A stretch of 64,000 bases of DNA, taken from assembly GCF_004000435.1 (NCBI RefSeq), contig NZ_RBVZ01000001.1, positions 310,001 to 374,000 on the forward strand, in the 5' to 3' direction. The stretch is from Alexandriicola marinus (GTDB taxonomy: Bacteria > Pseudomonadota > Alphaproteobacteria > Rhodobacterales > Rhodobacteraceae). Under the pieces are notes generated by a model. That model was not told the origin of the DNA, did no database searches, and worked only from the letters and a program-made list of their open reading frames with translations. The position numbers and the translations under genes were made by a program. Shown here piece by piece: positions 44,704-54,791 of the stretch (positions within the stretch are counted from its first letter, which is position 1; each line of letters starts with the position of its first letter).

Positions 44704-44851
44704 CGGCGCGCGCGTCCCGTTGGCCACGCAAACCGCCTGTCGCGCCAGCGGCCGGCACGCGCCCGCCCGCCTCATTGCGGACGCGCTACGCACCCAGCCG
44801 GGCGGACGCTTTGCACTTCTGGAGCGGTGTTGACAGGGCGGGGCAGGGTGG

Positions 44852-46360
44852 ATGACCCCGGAGGAGCTGGAAGACTGGCTGAACGCGCGGCCCGAGGAGA
44901 CCCGGCGGCAGGAGGCCGTCTGGATCGCCCACCGTTGCGCGATGCGGGTCTTGCCTCTGTGGTGGCAGGCCACACAGAATCATGATTTGACAGCGAGCCC
45001 TGTATTGCGAGCAAATCTTATCTTGGGGGTTGCGGCTCTTGTGCCAACCCCCAAGATAAATCGCGCCGCCACCTACGCCACCTACGCCGCCTCCGCCGGC
45101 GCCGCCGCCGCCCGCGCCGCCGCCTCCGCCTCCGCCCGCGCCACCGCCTCCGCCTCCGCCGGCGCCGCCGCCCGCGCCGCCGCCACCGCCACCGCCCTCC
45201 AGCGGGATGTCGACTATCTAAAGAACGGCAATCCGCCCGATGACCTTGCGCTCTGGTCTGATCCGGTGCCCGATCTGGGCTGGTCCGATTGGCAGCGCGA
45301 CAGCGCCAGCCGCCCGAACGGCCCCTGGGCCTTCTGGACCGACTGGTACCGCCGCGCCCACGACGGCCTCCCCCAGCCCATGGACCTCCTCGAAAAAATC
45401 GCGCTTCAGCCCGAGGTCGAAGACGGCGAAGACTGGGACCCGGACACCTTCTGGGACGGCACCGACGCCGAAGTGAACATCCGCATCGCCGAAATCGTCG
45501 CGGAGTGGGAGGCGGGGCAGAAGCTTGAAGCCTTCATTGAACAGCACCCTTATGCGAACCGGATTGAAGCCGATCCTGCAAAGAAGAAGCTGGTTTCTGT
45601 GCCAGCTGAGACCGTTGATCTAACTGATATTGTTGACCGCATAAGGCAGGCCGCGAAGGATTTTACCGCGGGGTGCCGCAAGGACAAGAGCCCGAACAAG
45701 ATCGGTGAACAGATGCAATCGGCATTTGCCCCTGTCATTGCCGATATCCGACGCGATCTGAGGCGACACAGAACCGATCCACTCAAGTTGTTTGATTCTA
45801 TGGAACTTGCCCGTCGCGCAATGGGGCGAATCGCGCGGGCGGAGGGGTTTCCGCCGGAAGGCCCTTCCGGGCGGCTGATGGACGAGCTCGCCACAAGTTG
45901 CGAGGATATATGTATCGCCTCACCTGAGGTTCTGGAGACCCAGCGACATCGGATTGCAGTGCGGACAGAGCTGTTCAGTTTTGAGCAAAAGATCGTTGCA
46001 CTACGCTTGTGTGCTGGCCTTCATGAGAATGCCGACGGTCATTTAAGGGCGACCGCTGCCCTTGCGATCAACACCATCCTCGACTCGGCCAGCAGCGAGG
46101 ACGCCAAGAAGCATGCATGGTACTTCATGATCGCCGTGATCCCTCGCGGGGCGCGGGCCATGCGCCAGGCGGACATGAAACCAGCCGACAAGGAGCAAAG
46201 CGATTCAATGCTGAAGAGAGCAGCAGAGGCGGGTAACCAGTTGTCCAGCATCGATAGAGGCATCGACGCAGCGCAGGAAATGGCTGGCGAAGGTGCAAAC
46301 TGGGTTGATGGCGTCTTGAATTTATTTGGTTCCGGCGGCTTTCCGGGGATAGGCGGATGA
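44852..46360 (+). CDS. Hypothetical protein with alanine-rich low-complexity segment
   Basis: A 502-aa protein with no recognised domain. Residues about 70-120 are an Ala/Ser/Arg/Thr low-complexity tract encoded by near-continuous GCC/TCC triplets (45061-45195). An acidic Trp-rich section follows (WSDPVPDLGWSDWQRD, WAFWTDWYRRA), then a helical C-terminal half. Before the tract, the coding DNA contains a perfect 15-bp inverted repeat (45018-45032 with 45045-45059). The 3' half has less GC-biased codons than its neighbours, suggesting foreign origin or relaxed selection. It begins 148 bases after murC and interrupts the usual murC-murB spacing. Function unknown. The ATG at 44852 is used because GGGCAGGGTGG lies just upstream. 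Confidence 0.65.
   Translation: MTPEELEDWLNARPEETRRQEAVWIAHRCAMRVLPLWWQATQNHDLTASPVLRANLILGVAALVPTPKINRAATYATYAASAGAAAARAAASASARATASASAGAAARAAATATALQRDVDYLKNGNPPDDLALWSDPVPDLGWSDWQRDSASRPNGPWAFWTDWYRRAHDGLPQPMDLLEKIALQPEVEDGEDWDPDTFWDGTDAEVNIRIAEIVAEWEAGQKLEAFIEQHPYANRIEADPAKKKLVSVPAETVDLTDIVDRIRQAAKDFTAGCRKDKSPNKIGEQMQSAFAPVIADIRRDLRRHRTDPLKLFDSMELARRAMGRIARAEGFPPEGPSGRLMDELATSCEDICIASPEVLETQRHRIAVRTELFSFEQKIVALRLCAGLHENADGHLRATAALAINTILDSASSEDAKKHAWYFMIAVIPRGARAMRQADMKPADKEQSDSMLKRAAEAGNQLSSIDRGIDAAQEMAGEGANWVDGVLNLFGSGGFPGIGG
45018..45059. repeat. Perfect 15-bp inverted repeat inside the 502-aa gene
   Basis: TTATCTTGGGGGTTG (45018-45032) and its exact reverse complement (45045-45059) flank a 12-base loop. 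A stem of this strength inside a coding region is unusual; it could pause ribosomes or polymerase, or mark an inserted element. Confidence 0.85.
45061..45195 (+). repeat. GCC/TCC triplet tract
   Basis: A run of GCC, TCC, CGC and ACC codons with an internal imperfect duplication (a segment near 45091-45130 recurs near 45151-45190, period about 60 bp). It encodes the Ala-rich segment and is a likely slippage site; triplet changes would keep the frame. Confidence 0.85.
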
Positions 46361-46427
46361 GTATTAGTGAGTGGAAAAGTCCGGTTCCTTATTTGCGAAT
46401 CCTAGGATCTAGAGGGCGGGTCCTGAC

Positions 46428-46694
46428 ATGAACCTCTCCATCATCGCGGGTTGTATCTGGGTGTTCGTCGGCGCCGTCACGGCAATGCTGCCGATGCGGG
46501 GGCAGATGGTTCCCGGGTCGATCCTGTTGTTGTCGGCGCCGGTGATCATGATCTGGATCGGCTATGAAAACGGCTGGATCTGGACGCTGGTGGGCCTCGC
46601 GGCCTTTGCCTCGATGATGCGCAACCCCTTGCGCTACCTGATTGCGCGGGCGCGGGGAAAGACGCCGGAGTTGCCGCCGGAGTTGCGCCGATGA
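46428..46694 (+). CDS. DUF2484 family membrane protein
   Basis: An 88-aa protein with two or three hydrophobic helices (LSIIAGCIWVFVGAVTAML, SILLLSAPVIMIWIGYENG, WTLVGLAAFASMM). It resembles the DUF2484 family that sits beside murB in Rhodobacteraceae. It is paralogous in layout to the next gene (N-terminal W, ENG/QNG before the third helix, RNPLRYL against RWPVIYL). It overlaps that gene by four bases (ATGA). Function unknown. Confidence 0.72.
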   Translation: MNLSIIAGCIWVFVGAVTAMLPMRGQMVPGSILLLSAPVIMIWIGYENGWIWTLVGLAAFASMMRNPLRYLIARARGKTPELPPELRR

Positions 46695-46954
46695 GCCTGT
46701 CGCTGATCCTCGCCCTCAGCTGGCTGATCCTGGCCAATATCCTCGCCCTGATCCCCAGCCGCGACAACCATTGGCGCCGGGCCTATCTTTTGATCGCCAT
46801 CGGTGTGCCGCTGATCGGCTTTGTCACCTATCAGAACGGACCATGGGTCGGGCTTGCGCTTCTGGCCGCCGGCGCGAGCGTCCTGCGCTGGCCGGTGATC
46901 TATCTGGGCCGCTGGCTGCGCGCCCGGCTGGGCCGCAGCGCCGAACGCAACTGA
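46691..46954 (+). CDS. DUF2484 family membrane protein
   Basis: An 87-aa protein with the canonical DUF2484 pattern: SLILALSWLILANILALIPSRDNHWRRAYLLIAIGVPLIGFVTYQNGPWVGLALLAAGASVLRWPVIYLGRWLR. Three membrane helices and a basic tail are seen. Its conserved place between murC and murB in Rhodobacteraceae suggests a role linked to the envelope, but none is demonstrated. Starts within the end of the preceding paralogue. Confidence 0.8.
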   Translation: MSLSLILALSWLILANILALIPSRDNHWRRAYLLIAIGVPLIGFVTYQNGPWVGLALLAAGASVLRWPVIYLGRWLRARLGRSAERN

Positions 46955-47013
46955 GCGGGCGTCGCGGCACACGGTGATTGACGAGCCTATCTGCCCGGTG
47001 GTTTGATCGCCAC

Positions 47014-47295
47014 ATGGTTTATGTGGTGCCGCTTCTTTTCCTGACCGGCGGGCTTGTGCTGGGTGTGCTGTGCCTGCGCTGGGGCATCGGATGGCTTGTC
47101 GTTGTACTCGTGCTGATCGCGGCCCTCCTCGCGGCGGGCGCGATCCGGGAGGGGCGGGCGGTGTCCGGCTGGGACGGGATCGGCTATGCGATCTTTGCGA
47201 TGCTGATGATGGCCCCGGCAATCCTCGGGCTCCTCCTTGGCGCTGCGATCGGGCTTTACCGGCGGCGCAAATCCCGGCACATAGCCGACCCATGA
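47014..47295 (+). CDS. Small hypothetical membrane protein
   Basis: A 93-aa protein with three hydrophobic helices ([65 protein letters not shown]) and a basic tail. The start is uncertain: ATG at 47014 is preferred, a TTG at 46978 would add 12 residues. It overlaps murB by four bases (ATGA), so translation is probably coupled. No family recognised. Confidence 0.65.
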   Translation: MVYVVPLLFLTGGLVLGVLCLRWGIGWLVVVLVLIAALLAAGAIREGRAVSGWDGIGYAIFAMLMMAPAILGLLLGAAIGLYRRRKSRHIADP

Positions 47296-48224
47296 CATCC
47301 CTTCCCGAAACACGCGGCCCGCTGACGCCCGACCGCCCCCTGAACGACCTGACATGGCTGCGCGTGGGCGGCCCGGCGGAATGGTTCTTCCAGCCTGCCG
47401 ACGCCGAGGACCTGTCGGCCTTCCTCGCCGCCCTCGACCCGGCGGTGCCGGTCTTTGCCATGGGGGTCGGCTCCAATCTCATCGTGCGCGACGGGGGCGT
47501 GCCGGGCGTGGTGATCCGTCTGGGCCGGGGGTTCAACGTGATCGGCATCGGCGAGGGCCGGGTGCGGGCCGGGGCTGCTGCGCTCGATGCGCATGTGGCA
47601 AGGCGTGCGGCGGAGGCGGGGCTCGACCTGACGTTCCTGCGCACGATCCCCGGCTCGATCGGCGGGGCGGTGCGGATGAACGCGGGCTGCTACGGATCCT
47701 ATGTCGCCGATTGCCTCGAGACGGTTCGGGTCGTGCTGCGCGACGGGCAGATCACCGATATCCCCGCCGCCGATCTGAACCTCCGCTACCGGCAAAGCGA
47801 TCTGCCGGACGGGGCGGTCATCCTGTCGGCGGTCTTCCGCCCGCCACAGGGCGATCCGGCCGCGCTGGCCGCGCGGATGGAGGAACAGATCGCCAAGCGC
47901 GATGCGACCCAGCCCACCAAGGACCGGACGGCAGGCTCCACCTTTCGCAACCCGGCCGGGTTTTCTTCGACAGGCAAGGCCGATGACAGCCATGAATTGA
48001 AGGCCTGGAAGGTCATCGACGAGGCCGGAATGCGCGGCGCGCGCCGGGGCGGCGCGGTGATGAACGAGATGCATTCCAACTTCCTGACCAACGCAGGCGG
48101 TGCGACCGCCCAAGACCTTGAGTCATTGGGCGAAGAGGTTCGGAAAAAGGTTTACGACACAAGCGGCATCACGCTAGAATGGGAAATCATGCGCATCGGT
48201 CGAAAGGCCGACGCGACTGAATAA
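47292..48224 (+). CDS. murB: UDP-N-acetylenolpyruvoylglucosamine reductase
   Basis: A 310-aa FAD enzyme reducing UDP-GlcNAc-enolpyruvate to UDP-MurNAc with NADPH. FAD-binding motifs [17 protein letters not shown] and [21 protein letters not shown], the catalytic RYRQSDLP region, GSTFRNP and MHSNFLTN are present. It is a short type I enzyme. A small GC hairpin (GCCCCG-AAAA-CGGGGC, 48230-48245) lies between its stop and ddl. Confidence 0.95.
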   Translation: MTSLPETRGPLTPDRPLNDLTWLRVGGPAEWFFQPADAEDLSAFLAALDPAVPVFAMGVGSNLIVRDGGVPGVVIRLGRGFNVIGIGEGRVRAGAAALDAHVARRAAEAGLDLTFLRTIPGSIGGAVRMNAGCYGSYVADCLETVRVVLRDGQITDIPAADLNLRYRQSDLPDGAVILSAVFRPPQGDPAALAARMEEQIAKRDATQPTKDRTAGSTFRNPAGFSSTGKADDSHELKAWKVIDEAGMRGARRGGAVMNEMHSNFLTNAGGATAQDLESLGEEVRKKVYDTSGITLEWEIMRIGRKADATE

Positions 48225-48311
48225 CGAAAGCCCCGAAAACGGGGCGGCCCAAGGCAGGGCAAAGGCGGAAAAAGTCGGGTCCTTGAAGGCCCGCGATCGA
48301 GGCAGTGGGTC

Positions 48312-49226
48312 ATGTCGAGCAGGGCACACCCGCATGTGGCTGTACTGATGGGCGGACCGTCGGCGGAACGAGAGGTTTCGCTGAGCACGGGGCGCGAATG
48401 TGCACAGGCATTGCGGGATTCCGGATGCAGGGTAACCGAGGTGGACGCAGGGTCCGACCTGGCCGAACGGCTGGTCGCGCTTGCGCCCGATGCCGCGTTC
48501 AACGCGCTTCACGGCCGTTGGGGTGAGGACGGCTGCGTTCAGGGCATCCTCGAATGGATCCGTCTGCCCTATACCCATTCCGGCGTGCTGGCCTCGGCGC
48601 TCGCCATGGACAAGCAGCGGTGCAAGGATGTCTACCGCGCCGCGGGCCTGCCCTTCGTCGAAAGCCGGATTGCCGGCCGCGATGAGATCGAGGCCCGCCA
48701 CGTGATGGAGCCGCCCTATGTCGTCAAGCCCAACAACGAAGGCTCGTCGGTCGGGGTCTATATCGTGCAGGAGGCCGCCAACGGCCCGCCGCGCCTTGCC
48801 ACCGAAATGCCCGAACGGATGATGGTCGAACGCTATGCCCCGGGGCGCGAGCTGACAGTCTCGGTTCTGGGCGACAGGGCGCTGACGGTGACCGATATCG
48901 TGACGGAGGGCTGGTACGATTATCACGCCAAATACGAAGAGGGCGGATCGCGCCACGTCGTGCCCGCCGAAATCCCCGGCGACGTGTTCGCGGCCTGCAT
49001 GGACTATGCCTTGCGCGCCCATGACGCGCTGGGGTGCCGGGGGCTGAGCCGGACCGATTTCCGCTGGAACGAGGCCCGTGGGATCGACGGCCTGATCCTG
49101 CTCGAGACCAACACCCAGCCCGGAATGACGCCCACCTCGCTGTCGCCCGAGCAGGCGGCCCATGTGGGCATCGGATTTCCGGAACTGTGCCGCTGGCTGG
49201 TGGAGGACGCCTCATGCGATCGCTGA
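48312..49226 (+). CDS. ddl: D-alanine:D-alanine ligase
   Basis: A 304-aa ATP-grasp enzyme making the D-Ala-D-Ala dipeptide used by MurF. N-terminal [49 protein letters not shown] and the C-terminal metal site SRTDFRW and [14 protein letters not shown] are present. Its last 13 bases overlap ftsQ. The paired residues fit the D-Ala rather than D-lactate specificity group. Confidence 0.95.
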   Translation: MSSRAHPHVAVLMGGPSAEREVSLSTGRECAQALRDSGCRVTEVDAGSDLAERLVALAPDAAFNALHGRWGEDGCVQGILEWIRLPYTHSGVLASALAMDKQRCKDVYRAAGLPFVESRIAGRDEIEARHVMEPPYVVKPNNEGSSVGVYIVQEAANGPPRLATEMPERMMVERYAPGRELTVSVLGDRALTVTDIVTEGWYDYHAKYEEGGSRHVVPAEIPGDVFAACMDYALRAHDALGCRGLSRTDFRWNEARGIDGLILLETNTQPGMTPTSLSPEQAAHVGIGFPELCRWLVEDASCDR

Positions 49227-50122
49227 TCCGACTGATCTCCCGCAACGTGGCGCTTCCGGGGGAACCGGCGCCCGTCCGGCGCGATCCGGCGCCGACGAAA
49301 TGGGGATATCGCTATCAGCGGCTGATGCTGACCCCGCTGTTCCGCCGCACCGTCCGGATCGGGCTGCCGGTCCTGCTGATCATGTTCGTCGCGACCGCGT
49401 GGTTCGCAAAGCCCGAGAACCGCGATGCGCTGACCGCACAGATCGACCACATCCGCTACGAGATACACCATCGCCCCGAATTCATGGTGGCGGAAATGGA
49501 AGTGATCGGGACGCGGCCCGCCGTGGTTGCGGCGATCGCAGAGGTGATCCCAGTGGAATTCCCGGTGTCGTCCTTCGATCTGGATCTCAGCGGGATGCGC
49601 GAGACGGTGATCGACCTTACCGCCGTCAAGGATGCGGTCCTCAGGGTCCGGCCGGGCGGCACGCTCGAGATCAATGTCACCGAACGGCGGCCCGTCGCGG
49701 TCTGGCGCCATGTGGACGGATTGCGGCTGATCGATGCCGAAGGCGTCATGACGGGCATGATCGAGGCCCGCGCCGACCGGCCCGATCTGCCGCTGATCGC
49801 CGGTGACGGCGCGATGGAGCATATCGGCGAGGCGATGGCGCTGTTTCATGCGACGGGTCCCGTCTCCGACAGGGTGCGCGGCCTTGTCAGGATGGGCGAA
49901 CGGCGCTGGGATATCGTGCTGGATGCGGGGCAGCGTATCCTGCTTCCGACCGAGAATCCCGTCGCCGCTCTCGACCGGGTCATCGCGCTGCATGCCGCAC
50001 AGGACATGCTGTCGCGCGACGTGGCTGTCGTGGACATGCGCAACGGCGATCGCCCGACCCTTCGACTGACGCCGCTGGCCGCTGCGGCCATGCGCCCGAC
50101 GCAGACAGGGGCGGGGCAATGA
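49214..50122 (+). CDS. ftsQ: Cell division protein FtsQ
   Basis: A 302-aa bitopic divisome protein. It has a cytoplasmic N-terminus (1-45), one membrane helix ([19 protein letters not shown]), a POTRA domain ([77 protein letters not shown]) and a beta domain. The start at 49214 has GGAGG upstream and overlaps ddl. Confidence 0.93.
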   Translation: MRSLIRLISRNVALPGEPAPVRRDPAPTKWGYRYQRLMLTPLFRRTVRIGLPVLLIMFVATAWFAKPENRDALTAQIDHIRYEIHHRPEFMVAEMEVIGTRPAVVAAIAEVIPVEFPVSSFDLDLSGMRETVIDLTAVKDAVLRVRPGGTLEINVTERRPVAVWRHVDGLRLIDAEGVMTGMIEARADRPDLPLIAGDGAMEHIGEAMALFHATGPVSDRVRGLVRMGERRWDIVLDAGQRILLPTENPVAALDRVIALHAAQDMLSRDVAVVDMRNGDRPTLRLTPLAAAAMRPTQTGAGQ

Positions 50123-50157
50123 ATGCACTCAACAAGAAAAAGAACGGCAGGTAACCC

Positions 50158-51492
50158 ATGAGGGATCTCTACGAAAGCCAGAGAGCGATGCGGAACATGC
50201 GCCGCACGGCCATGCAACGCGGGGTGATCGCGATCCTCGACGTGGGCACGTCGAAGATCGCCTGTCTTGTCCTGCGTTTCGACGGACCAGACGCATTCGC
50301 CGAATCCGACAGTGTCGGATCGATGGCGGGGCAATCCTCGTTCCGGGTCATCGGGGCGGCGACGACCCGCTCCCGCGGGGTCCGCTTTGGCGAGGTCGAC
50401 GCCATGCAGGAGACCGAACGCGCCATCCGCACCGCGGTGCAGGCCGCGCAGAAGATGGCCAATGTCCGTGTCGATCACGTCATCGCCTGTTTTGCCGGCG
50501 CGCGGCCCCGGTCCTATGGTCTGGACGGGGTGGTTGATGTGCAGGGGCAGGTGGTGGCCGATCACGATATCGGACGGGTCCTGGCCGCCTGCGAGGTGCC
50601 CGATTTTGGCGCCGACCGCGAAGTCCTGCACGCACAGCCGGTGAATTTCTCGCTAGATCATCGCACGGGGCTGTCCGATCCGCGCGGCCAGATCGGCAAT
50701 CGCCTGACCGCCGATCTGCATCTTCTGACAGTGGACGCGACGGTGGTGAAGAACCTTCTGTTCTGCATCAAGCGCTGCGATCTGGAATTGGCGGGGCTTG
50801 CCTCGTCGGCCTATGTGTCCGGCATCGCAAGCCTCGTCGAAGACGAACAGGAACTGGGCTCGGCCTGCATCGACATGGGCGGCGGCGCGACGGGTCTGTC
50901 GATCTTCATCCGCAAGCACATGATCTATGCAGACAATGTGCGGATGGGGGGCGATCACGTCACCTCCGACATCTCGATGGGGCTTCAGGTGCCGATGGCC
51001 ACGGCGGAACGGATCAAGACACTCCACGGCGGCGTCGTGGCCACCGGGATGGACGACCGTGAGATGATCGAGATCGGCGGCGACACGGGCGACTGGCACC
51101 ATGACAGGCGGACGGTCAGCCGGGCAGAACTGATCGGGATCATGCGGCCCCGGGTTGAGGAAATCCTCGAAGAGGTGCGCCTCAGGCTCGATGCGGCGGG
51201 GTTCGAATACCTGCCCAGTCAGCAGATCGTGCTGACCGGTGGCGGCAGTCAGATCCCCGGACTCGATGGTCTGGCCTCAAAGATACTGGGTCAGCAGGTC
51301 AGGCTGGGCCGGCCGCTGCGCGTGCAGGGGCTGCCGCAGGCAGCAACCGGGCCCTCGTTTTCCGGGGCGGTGGGCCTGTCGCTCTTCGCCGCGAACCCGC
51401 AGGACGAATGGTGGGATTTCGACGTCCCCACCGAACGCCACCCGGCCCGCAGCTTCCGCCGCGCGGTCAAGTGGTTCAAGGACAATTGGTAG
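50158..51492 (+). CDS. ftsA: Cell division protein FtsA
   Basis: A 444-aa actin-like ATPase that tethers FtsZ to the membrane. ATP-binding motifs: IAILDVGTSKIACLV, CIDMGGGATGLSIF and LTGGGSQIPGL; the 1C subdomain (VIGAATTRSRGVRFGEVDAM...) is present. The C-terminal helix RSFRRAVKWFKDNW is the amphipathic membrane-targeting sequence. A 420-base gap follows before ftsZ. Confidence 0.95.
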   Translation: MRDLYESQRAMRNMRRTAMQRGVIAILDVGTSKIACLVLRFDGPDAFAESDSVGSMAGQSSFRVIGAATTRSRGVRFGEVDAMQETERAIRTAVQAAQKMANVRVDHVIACFAGARPRSYGLDGVVDVQGQVVADHDIGRVLAACEVPDFGADREVLHAQPVNFSLDHRTGLSDPRGQIGNRLTADLHLLTVDATVVKNLLFCIKRCDLELAGLASSAYVSGIASLVEDEQELGSACIDMGGGATGLSIFIRKHMIYADNVRMGGDHVTSDISMGLQVPMATAERIKTLHGGVVATGMDDREMIEIGGDTGDWHHDRRTVSRAELIGIMRPRVEEILEEVRLRLDAAGFEYLPSQQIVLTGGGSQIPGLDGLASKILGQQVRLGRPLRVQGLPQAATGPSFSGAVGLSLFAANPQDEWWDFDVPTERHPARSFRRAVKWFKDNW

Positions 51493-51912
51493 AGCGGAGC
51501 GGGGCCGTTTTTCTTGCGAAAGACGGCTTTCGGTTCGCGGATGATGTGCTAGAGTTTTCAACAAGGTCGAAAACGACCACCGGAGGCCGGGCAGGGCTCC
51601 TTCATGGCTGAATGAACGCGCCTCTCGGGGAATGGGTCGGCGTGCGTAGTTGCGTCTGGCGGTTGCACCGCCACATCTGGGGTCATCGGCGATATCCCGC
51701 GAGTCGTGCCCCGAATTGGCCCATATTTTGTATAATTTGGCCATATTTCGGGTGACCTCTTCGTCATCGAAAGTTAAGATCGCGGGAAGATTACGGGAAA
51801 TCGCCCTGATTCGGGGCGCTCGGGATGCGCAGGCGGGCAAGAACGCCGCCGTATCCTGGCACATCCGGGCGGTTCGCGGCAGGCAACGGTAAAAAGACAG
51901 GCGGACAGTGCA
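51493..51912 (+). promoter_or_regulatory. ftsA-ftsZ intergenic region
   Basis: This 420-base gap begins with a 9-bp hairpin (51504-51527, GCCGT...ACGGC, one G-U pair) followed by TTT, a possible weak terminator after ftsA. An AT-rich stretch at 51716-51760 holds a perfect TATAAT (51731-51736) and a GGCCATATTT direct repeat, a candidate -10 for a separate ftsZ promoter, although no good -35 is seen. No protein-coding ORF looks real here. Confidence 0.45.
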
Positions 51913-53529
51913 ATGACACTCAATCTCTCCCTCCCGGGGCAGGAAGATCTCAAGCCAAGGATCACAGTTTTCGGGGTCGGCGGTGCCGGCGGCAATGCCG
52001 TGAACAACATGATCCAGAAGGAGCTTGATGGCGTCGATTTCGTCGTGGCGAATACCGATGCTCAGGCCCTGCAGCAATCCATGGCCCAGTCGCGGATCCA
52101 GATGGGGGTGAAGGTCACCGAAGGTCTGGGCGCCGGGGCCCGCGCCACGGTGGGCGCCGCGGCGGCCGAAGAGTCGATCGAACAGATTGTCGATCATCTG
52201 GCCGGCGCGCATATGTGTTTCATCACTGCGGGCATGGGCGGCGGAACCGGAACCGGTGCCGCGCCGATCATCGCACAGGCGGCCCGAGAGCTGGGTGTCC
52301 TGACCGTTGGTGTCGTCACCAAGCCGTTCCAGTTCGAGGGCGGCAAGCGGATGAAACAAGCCGAGGAAGGTGTTGATGCGCTTCAGAAAGTCGTCGACAC
52401 GCTGATTATCATCCCGAACCAGAACCTGTTCCGTCTCGCCAACGAGAACACCACCTTTACCGATGCCTTCGCGATGGCCGACGACGTCCTGTATCAGGGC
52501 GTCAAGGGCGTGACCGACCTGATGGTTCGTCCGGGCCTGATCAACCTCGATTTTGCCGACGTGCGCGCCGTGATGGACGAGATGGGCAAGGCGATGATGG
52601 GCACGGGCGAGGCCGAAGGCGAGAACCGCGCCGTACAGGCCGCCGAGAAGGCGATCGCGAACCCGCTTCTCGACGAGATCAGCCTCGAAGGTGCGAAGGG
52701 CGTCCTGATCAACATCACGGGCGGGCACGACCTGACCCTGTTCGAACTGGACGAAGCGGCCAACAAGATCCGCGAAAAGGTCGATCCCGACGCGAATATC
52801 ATCGTGGGCTCCACGCTCGATCCGTCGATGGAAGGCGCGATGCGTGTCTCGGTCGTGGCGACGGGCATCGATGCCGCTGTGAAGTCGTCGGATATGCCGG
52901 TTCCGCGCCGGTCGATGTCGCAGCCGCTGCGTGAACGTGTCAGCCAGGAAGACACGCGCCAGACCGAAGTCGCTGCCGCGCCTGCCCCCCGTCCGACGCC
53001 GGTTCCGGCGCCCGAGCCGGTCGCCGCTCAGGCGGTCGAGCAGGAGCACCACATGGAGGAGCCGACGCTCTTTGATGCGCCGGCCGCCCAGTCCGAGGAA
53101 GAAGACGACTTCGCCGATATCCATTCGGCCCTGGTGGAAGATGAGCTTCCGCCGCCGGCCTATCAGCCGCGCGCGGAGCCGGCGATGGACTCGGCCGAAA
53201 GCTTCATCGCGCCCCGTGCGCCCGCTCCGGGAACACCGTCGCCAGAGGCGCTGGCGCGTCTGCGCTCGGCCGTTCAAAGCCAGCCGCGGGCGGCAGAACC
53301 CCGCCCTGCCGCACCGCAGCACGCCGCCGAGACAGAGCGGCCGCGCTTCGGGATCGGATCGCTGATCAACCGGATGTCGGGTCAGCACGGCGAAGCCCCG
53401 CGTCCGACACGGGAGCAGCCGCAGGTATCGAGCCAACCGGCCGCACAGCGTCATGACGAGGAAGACGCCTACGATCCGGATCAGGAACGGATCGAAATCC
53501 CGGCATTCCTCCGTCGTCAGGCGAACTGA
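51913..53529 (+). CDS. ftsZ: Cell division GTPase FtsZ
   Basis: A 538-aa tubulin homologue forming the Z-ring. The GTP-binding signature GGGTGTG is at 109-115; NTDAQAL and the T7 synergy loop ([14 protein letters not shown]) are present. The globular core ends near residue 320. The intrinsically disordered linker is long (about 200 residues, Pro/Ala/Glu-rich), as in many alphaproteobacteria. It ends in the conserved tail peptide [14 protein letters not shown] that binds FtsA. A terminator follows. Confidence 0.97.
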   Translation: MTLNLSLPGQEDLKPRITVFGVGGAGGNAVNNMIQKELDGVDFVVANTDAQALQQSMAQSRIQMGVKVTEGLGAGARATVGAAAAEESIEQIVDHLAGAHMCFITAGMGGGTGTGAAPIIAQAARELGVLTVGVVTKPFQFEGGKRMKQAEEGVDALQKVVDTLIIIPNQNLFRLANENTTFTDAFAMADDVLYQGVKGVTDLMVRPGLINLDFADVRAVMDEMGKAMMGTGEAEGENRAVQAAEKAIANPLLDEISLEGAKGVLINITGGHDLTLFELDEAANKIREKVDPDANIIVGSTLDPSMEGAMRVSVVATGIDAAVKSSDMPVPRRSMSQPLRERVSQEDTRQTEVAAAPAPRPTPVPAPEPVAAQAVEQEHHMEEPTLFDAPAAQSEEEDDFADIHSALVEDELPPPAYQPRAEPAMDSAESFIAPRAPAPGTPSPEALARLRSAVQSQPRAAEPRPAAPQHAAETERPRFGIGSLINRMSGQHGEAPRPTREQPQVSSQPAAQRHDEEDAYDPDQERIEIPAFLRRQAN

Positions 53530-53576
53530 GGGGCCAGCTGTCACATCATCTGTGACGTTGCGTCGAAATCACGGAA

Positions 53577-53604
53577 ACGGGCTGCTCAAAGGCGGCCCGT
53601 TTTT
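53577..53604 (+). terminator. Intrinsic terminator after ftsZ
   Basis: A nine-pair stem (53577-53585 with 53592-53600, one G-U), six-base loop and TTTTT tail. A second small hairpin (GTCACA/TGTGAC, 53540-53556) precedes it. It separates ftsZ from lpxC. Confidence 0.85.
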
Positions 53605-53761
53605 GCATTTATAGCAATGAGTTAAGATGCGGTCCTTACTGTGATCGCTTGGCCATGGGTCACACTCGAAGATTTATTGCCGTCAGTAACAAAGAGTGAG
53701 TTGAGCCATGAAGGCCCGCCCCCTATCTCGATTCCCAACTGAGAGTTAATGGGCGATCATC

Positions 53762-54682
53762 GTGCAAACCACTTTAGCGTCATGCGCCACGTTCGCGGGG
53801 ACCGGTCTTCATTCCGGTCGGCCCGCGAAATGTGTTGTGAAACCGGCACCCGCCGGCCATGGCGTGGTGTTCTGCCGGGTCGACGTGTCGGCCAGGACCG
53901 CGACGATCCCCGCGCTCTGGACGCATGTTCGGGCGACGGCGCTCAACACCCGGATCGGAAATGCCGATGGGATCGAGGTCTCGACCGTCGAACATCTGCT
54001 GGCCGCGCTGGCCGGTTGCGGCGTGCACAATGCGCGGGTCGAACTGCATGGGCCAGAGCTTCCCGCGCTTGACGGGTCAGCCGCCCGGTTTGTCCGGGGC
54101 GTGATGGATGCCGGGATCAAGCGGCTTGCGGCGCCGCTCGATGTCATCGAGGTGACGTCCCCGATCACGGTGTCCAGCGGCGATGCCTGGGCCAGGCTGA
54201 CGCCGTCGGACGCGCTCGAGATCGATCTGACGATCGATTTCCCGGATGCGGCCATCGGCCGGCAGCAGAAAGTCCTCGATCTGGGCAACGGGACCTTCGT
54301 TCGAGAGCTTTGCGACAGCCGGACATTCTGCCGTCAGTCCGACATCGAACATATGCGGCGTCAGGGGCTTGCCCTCGGCGGAACCTATGACAACGCGGTC
54401 GTCTATGATGGGGCCGGGGTCCTCAATCCCGGGGGGCTGCGTCACAAGGACGAGGCTGTCCGTCACAAGATGCTTGATGTGATGGGCGATCTGTCCTTGG
54501 CGGGCTATCCTTTGCTGGGGCGCTACGAGGGCTACAAGTCCGGTCATGCGATGACCCATCGCCTTGTCGAGGCGCTACTGTCGGACCCGTCCGCCCACAG
54601 GCTCCGGCGCTGTGATGACGGATTGGCCAAACGCTTGCCGGGGGCCGGTCTCGTGGCCGCCGATCTGGCCGCCGTCGCCTGA
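53762..54682 (+). CDS. lpxC: UDP-3-O-acyl-N-acetylglucosamine deacetylase
   Basis: A 306-aa zinc deacetylase, the committed step of lipid A synthesis. Zinc ligands H78 (STVEHLLAAL), H235 and D239 (LRHKDEAVRHKMLDVMGD) are present, as is the basic SGHAMTHRL motif near the C-terminus. The start is GTG at 53762 without a strong Shine-Dalgarno. Its presence shows a lipopolysaccharide-making Gram-negative. Confidence 0.96.
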   Translation: MQTTLASCATFAGTGLHSGRPAKCVVKPAPAGHGVVFCRVDVSARTATIPALWTHVRATALNTRIGNADGIEVSTVEHLLAALAGCGVHNARVELHGPELPALDGSAARFVRGVMDAGIKRLAAPLDVIEVTSPITVSSGDAWARLTPSDALEIDLTIDFPDAAIGRQQKVLDLGNGTFVRELCDSRTFCRQSDIEHMRRQGLALGGTYDNAVVYDGAGVLNPGGLRHKDEAVRHKMLDVMGDLSLAGYPLLGRYEGYKSGHAMTHRLVEALLSDPSAHRLRRCDDGLAKRLPGAGLVAADLAAVA

Positions 54683-54791
54683 TCGGGGCTTTCGGATACG
54701 TGCGGCAAAAGGCATTTTGCACCCCGATTTTTCATGGTAGACACCCCATGCGCAGCAGTATCGTGCAGCCAATAGCGCGAGGAGACGGGGT

